The notes under the pieces were generated by a model, which had not been told where the DNA came from, ran no database searches, and saw only the letters and a list, made by a program, of their open reading frames with translations. Positions 38,126 through 41,016 of a DNA stretch of 41,016 bases are shown here, piece by piece (positions within the stretch are counted from its first letter, which is position 1; every line of letters starts with the position of its first letter). The stretch is from Mucilaginibacter xinganensis (GTDB lineage: Bacteria > Bacteroidota > Bacteroidia > Sphingobacteriales > Sphingobacteriaceae). The position numbers were made by a program, and so were the translations under genes. The stretch is from assembly GCA_026225055.1 (NCBI GenBank), contig JAMFSA010000138.1, positions 1 through 41,016 on the forward strand, written 5' to 3'.

Positions 38126-38716
38126 TTATTCGGAATCCAATGCATTTTGTAGAACGGTTCCCCAAAGTAAATAGCCTTTTTTATTAAGATGAAGACCATC
38201 AGCAATATAATAATTAGAGTCCGGTTCGCCTTCACCATTTAACATCGGCGTAAAAATATCCACCCACCTCCAATTCGAATGATTATTAATTTCTTTGGAG
38301 ATAAGTTCGTTTGTGTATCTAAACTGATCAATAAGTGCCCAGCGAGCAATACTTGGCTTTAATGAAATAAAATAACAGGGGATTGAGCCGTATTTCTTTC
38401 TTACTCGTTCTACTAATTCCTCAAAAAACAGGCACACCTCTTGAGGATGTCGCCCATCCGCCAGATCGTTATCGCCGGCATAAATAATTATTCGTTTGGG
38501 ATCATAGCCAGACATAATCCGGTTAAAAAACCAAGCGCAAGAACCAAGGGTAGAACCGCCAAAACCAAGGTTTACGGTGCTTGAATTTTTAAAATCAACA
38601 GCGAGGTCTGTCCATTGCCTAATAGATGAGCTCCCATAAAATAATGTATCAGGCGTATAAGTTAACGCGGCACGTTCCTTTTCCAAACGTTGTATCTCAT
38701 CTTCATACCAAAGCAT
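38126..38716 (-). CDS. SGNH/GDSL-family hydrolase
   Basis: A 196-aa lipase/esterase-like protein without signal peptide. Block I is TLFYGSSSIRQW with nucleophile Ser30, block II has Gly in NLGFGGSTLGS, block III is YAGDNDL with Asn83, and block V is ADGLHLNKKGY with Asp173 and His176. The set is complete, so an active esterase or acetylhydrolase is likely. Cellular substrate is not evident; related SGNH proteins deacetylate carbohydrates or hydrolyse lipids. It stands alone, in a sparse region, with no operon partners. Confidence 0.92.
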   Translation of the reverse strand: MLWYEDEIQRLEKERAALTYTPDTLFYGSSSIRQWTDLAVDFKNSSTVNLGFGGSTLGSCAWFFNRIMSGYDPKRIIIYAGDNDLADGRHPQEVCLFFEELVERVRKKYGSIPCYFISLKPSIARWALIDQFRYTNELISKEINNHSNWRWVDIFTPMLNGEGEPDSNYYIADGLHLNKKGYLLWGTVLQNALDSE

Positions 38717-39180
38717 ATCATTGCGGTTAAGGTGCCAAACCTAATTAAATGATTTCGGAATAAATTATTTAAACCCATTCAAAATTATCACTGATAGGTT
38801 TTTATTGATAGTTAGCCATCAAACAAAATTTATGATATTTCTTTGCAGTATTTTTCATTAAAATACGTAGTTGTAAGCCCTAATAAGATTTCTATTTTTT
38901 TTTTCGAACCTTAATGAAAACAGTAAATTTTTGATTATTTTAGAAGTGTCAAAAATCCTTTGGCCAATTCAGTACTCTTCTTGGTATTCAGTAATAAATA
39001 GGATTGAACATATAACAGCTATGTTTTAATTTACAGTATCGCAAGGCTTACAAATTGTGCAGTTTGGTTGATGAAAAAAAACTAATTATTGAATAATTCC
39101 TTGCTGGACTTGAAGTCGCAGGTGTTTGTAATTAGGATGGAAGATTTTGTGATCAGCTTAAATAAAATGGACTAATACTG
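38717..39180. other. 464-bp AT-rich gap upstream of the CE-clan-like gene
   Basis: I see no gene, repeat or hairpin of note. It must contain the divergent promoters of the SGNH hydrolase and the 39235 gene, but no TAnnTTTG match stands out close to either start. Confidence 0.4.
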
Positions 39181-39234
39181 TTGAATAATAAAGCTATTAA
39201 TAACACTATAAACGAATCCACGCAAAAAAGATCT

Positions 39235-40404
39235 ATGCAAGAATTCATGTATACTAAAGAGACGGCAGAAGCGGCAAACGATAATTTTGAATTTGAAGTA
39301 AATCAGTTTTTGCGTAATTGGATTTTTGAACATGAAGGTGAAACGCTACTTCGGTTCGAGCAAACCTTAGAGGAATATTTGTCAAATAATGCGTTACGCG
39401 ATTTTTTCCTGCACTCGGTTCATCCGCTGAAACAACTGTTGCAACAAAAGACAATTTCTTGTCATTTAGGAAGAGGCGTAAGTGAGGTCTATTTTAACCC
39501 AACCACCGGAGATCCCTTATTCGCTTCAACAGAACAGCGTATATACAATCTTGCTCATAGGATGGATAGTGAAAAAATGCATATTCCGTTCCGTTCTTTA
39601 CATCCGTGTAAGCAAACCGAAGCAGGCGATAATTCAGATATTAGCACTTACCCAGCTGAATCAGAGCAGATACGCTACAATAGTGGCAATCATTTCACCA
39701 GCCGCCCGGCGAATGGGAATGTATTTGATGAAAACAGTAAGCGGTGCTCAGCAAAGTCGGGCGGCAGCTTAAATGTTATATTCAAACGAGGGTTTTTGGA
39801 AGATCGCTTACAAGATGTTAAAGAACTGATAATAGCATCACAGCAAGCTGGTGAAAAAGAGTTGCAATTCTTTGTAATTTGCAGTCGGCATTCGCCTGAA
39901 GAGGGACATTTTGGAACGTCTTTGGTCATCATGGATCCCAAAAGCCCTCATTTTCCATTACGTGTATTAGTCTGCGACACTTTGCTGAAGGGTCTTCCCC
40001 AACATCCGCGTTGGTGGAATCATTTTGTTGCAGAATATTCTAATGTATTTGGTAATGCGATAGGTGAAATCCTTGAAGATCTTTCACACCCTTTACAAAA
40101 AGTAAATATTAAAGGGGATGATCCCTTTAGGCATGATTGGGATTGTCCATATTACGTAACCAGTATGACTGATGCCTTGGCTGATCTAATTCTAAGAGAC
40201 CCAGTATTGATGTTAACCGGCGGTTTACATGAGATCCATAATGAGATGAAAAAGTTAATGCAGGATTATTACATGCCCAATTTAACACTTAAAGACAGAC
40301 AAGATATAAAATACATAAACAGTTTAAAACGGTGGAATAGCGGGCAGGTATTAATAAAAGAATTAATATCCGATATTACACGGAACTCGTCCTACGAAGT
40401 TTAA
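39235..40404 (+). CDS. Unassigned protein with clan CE (Ulp1/YopJ-like) cysteine-protease pattern
   Basis: I do not recognise a named family. The frame is open from a TTG at 39181; ATG 39235 (MQEFMYTKET) is my preferred start. Residue numbers here count from the TTG. The C-terminal half carries the order His243 (EEGHFGTSLVIMDPKSP), Asp266 (LRVLVCDTLL), Gln306 (PLQKVNIKGDD) and Cys322 (HDWDCPYYVTSMTDALADLI). This fits the His - Asp - Gln - [D]C signature of Ulp1-type peptidases and YopJ-type acetyltransferases: a hydrophobic strand after His, an Asp strand, an oxyanion Gln, and Cys at the start of a helix, with Pro in place of the usual Gly after Cys. The first 190 residues are unlike anything I know and contain helices and a low-complexity stretch. 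No signal peptide is visible. The gene is isolated. The enzymatic role is inference. Confidence 0.6.
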   Translation: MQEFMYTKETAEAANDNFEFEVNQFLRNWIFEHEGETLLRFEQTLEEYLSNNALRDFFLHSVHPLKQLLQQKTISCHLGRGVSEVYFNPTTGDPLFASTEQRIYNLAHRMDSEKMHIPFRSLHPCKQTEAGDNSDISTYPAESEQIRYNSGNHFTSRPANGNVFDENSKRCSAKSGGSLNVIFKRGFLEDRLQDVKELIIASQQAGEKELQFFVICSRHSPEEGHFGTSLVIMDPKSPHFPLRVLVCDTLLKGLPQHPRWWNHFVAEYSNVFGNAIGEILEDLSHPLQKVNIKGDDPFRHDWDCPYYVTSMTDALADLILRDPVLMLTGGLHEIHNEMKKLMQDYYMPNLTLKDRQDIKYINSLKRWNSGQVLIKELISDITRNSSYEV

Positions 40405-40505
40405 ATGATTGCATTGATGCAAGCATTAGCTGCTCTAATTAAGTTAAAAATTTAAACGCTTCCGTTAATAGTAAATTCGAATTTCACCCAAGACCTTGCA
40501 ATGAT

Positions 40506-40688
40506 TTATTCATTTCTTAACCCATTTACAGGATTTTCAGTAGCTGGCCTGATCGTTCGGAAACTAATAGTTGCCAATGCAATTAACATAGCGCCGGCAC
40601 CTGCTAATATAAATATCCAAAAGCTCAGGTTGGTATGATAGGCAAAATTTTGTAGCCACTTGTGAATAAAGAACCAGGCGATAGATAG
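40506..40688 (-). pseudogene. C-terminal remnant of a MacB/FtsX-type ABC transporter permease
   Basis: On the minus strand a frame reads IAWFFIHKWLQNFAYHTNLS, continues WIFILAGAGAMLIALATISF, and ends PVNGLRNE then stop at 40506. This is the classic last 58 residues of about 800-aa Bacteroidota permeases with FtsX domains (…NKWLQ.FAYR..ISWW.F..AG…A..TVSFQ.I…NPV.SLR.E). Upstream, an in-frame stop appears within a few codons and no further homology is seen. The gene has been lost except for its final membrane segment. Confidence 0.8.
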
Positions 40689-40832
40689 GCGACGATATTA
40701 GCAAGTAATTGTAGGTGGTATTTATGTAAATTACTGACAATCAATAATTTGCAATTTAAACTATAGACACGAAGGGGTTCGAATACGTAATTAATTGATT
40801 TTCAAATATTTATGGAATCTCAAAATAAAGAT

Positions 40833-40888
40833 AAAACACCGTAATTCATTAATATAAAGTATTGAATATCAATGAATTACGGTGTTTT
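40833..40888 (-). terminator. Terminator of ssrA (18-bp perfect stem)
   Basis: AAAACACCGTAATTCATT (40833-40850) is the exact reverse complement of 40871-40888, with a 20-nt loop. Read on the minus strand it ends GTGTTTTATCTTTATTTT, a good U-rich tail, 5 nt after the tmRNA 3' end. Confidence 0.85.
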
Positions 40889-40892
40889 AAAG

Positions 40893-41016
40893 TGGAGCCG
40901 GAGGGATTCGAACCCTCGTCCAAACATGGTATAAGGTAAGCTTTCTACATGCTTAGCTTCTGTTTAATTGTAGGGAAGGGGAAGGCCAGTTGCTTGCCTG
41001 TACCGTCTTCCTTAGG
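40893..41016 (-). ncRNA. ssrA: tmRNA (ssrA), 3' part, cut by window end
   Basis: The minus strand carries the typical tmRNA 3' end. GGACGAGGGTTCGAATCCCT starts the T-arm region, with a perfect 5-bp stem (GAGGG/CCCTC) around TTCGAAT, followed by acceptor strand CGGCTCC and discriminator A at 40893. The CCA is not encoded. Upstream are the GCATGTAGAAAGCTTACC and TTATACCATGTTTGGAC segments found before the tRNA-like domain in Bacteroidota tmRNAs. The tag-coding region and 5' half lie beyond the window. tmRNA rescues stalled ribosomes. Confidence 0.93.

Larger units (their letters stand above)
40405..40892. other. 488-bp region between the CE-like gene and tmRNA
   Basis: It holds the minus-strand ABC-permease remnant (40506-40688) and the tmRNA terminator (40833-40888). 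The remaining pieces, including 40690-40830, are AT-rich with nothing recognisable. Confidence 0.5.

Overview
The window looks like a chromosomal segment of a Bacteroidota bacterium, most likely family Sphingobacteriaceae (Mucilaginibacter/Pedobacter type). The evidence is a SusD-centred polysaccharide utilisation locus (PUL), many SPII/SPI exported proteins, TAnnTTTG-type -7 boxes, few Shine-Dalgarno sequences, moderate-to-low GC, and a tmRNA whose terminal CCA is not encoded. Genus is inference; no ribosomal marker is present.

Layout. (1) 1-14777 is a plus-strand PUL: partial SusD, a DUF1735-like lipoprotein, two GH16 lipoproteins (the second with a ricin-type lectin domain), GH20 hexosaminidase, a sulfatase, GH29 fucosidase, a second sulfatase with a PA14-like tail, and a GH2 enzyme. 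SusC must lie upstream of the window. Together these enzymes predict attack on a sulfated, fucosylated Gal/HexNAc glycan: endo-cleavage outside the cell by GH16, then desulfation, defucosylation and exo-trimming in the periplasm. (2) 14778-16355 holds a 166-bp inverted-repeat (MITE-like) element, a DoxX-like membrane protein and a doubtful small ORF. (3) 16356-22685 is a tightly coupled operon of an unknown 126-aa protein, acetate kinase, phosphoketolase and a PMA1-type proton ATPase: a phosphoketolase-to-acetate ATP route with proton export. A lone receiver-domain protein converges on it.

(4) 23365-28893 is a redox island controlled by an AraC-type gene. A six-gene minus-strand operon (DUF4440, aldo/keto reductase, aldo/keto reductase, cupin, carboxymuconolactone-decarboxylase-like stub, NAD(P)-binding protein) and a separate aldo/keto reductase gene have near-identical 68-bp promoter modules. 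Each module carries two AGTGAT half-sites exactly 21 bp apart, as expected of AraC-family operators. Four genes here carry minimal lesions: a 2-nt insertion, a 1-nt deletion, an in-frame TGA in the regulator, and a 42-aa stub. (5) 29417-33131 has a PNPOx-like flavoprotein divergent from a universal stress protein/oleate hydratase pair, with a CRP/FNR-like palindrome between them, then a truncated DUF1275 gene and a strong terminator. (6) 33132-37566 has a zinc alcohol dehydrogenase, then YceI, an outer-membrane barrel, a second YceI, and an L,D-transpeptidase scaffold protein that lacks its catalytic domain.

(7) 37567-41016 is a sparse, scarred region: a tRNA-T-arm-like fragment, an SGNH hydrolase, an unassigned 407-aa protein with an Ulp1/YopJ-like (clan CE) His/Asp/Gln/Cys pattern, the C-terminal remnant of a MacB/FtsX-type permease, and the 3' end of ssrA (tmRNA), a common integration site. 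The most interesting items are the AraC promoter pair with its damaged regulon, the CE-clan-like protein, the catalytic-domain-less transpeptidase scaffold in a YceI operon, and the oleate hydratase with Met in place of the usual catalytic Glu.
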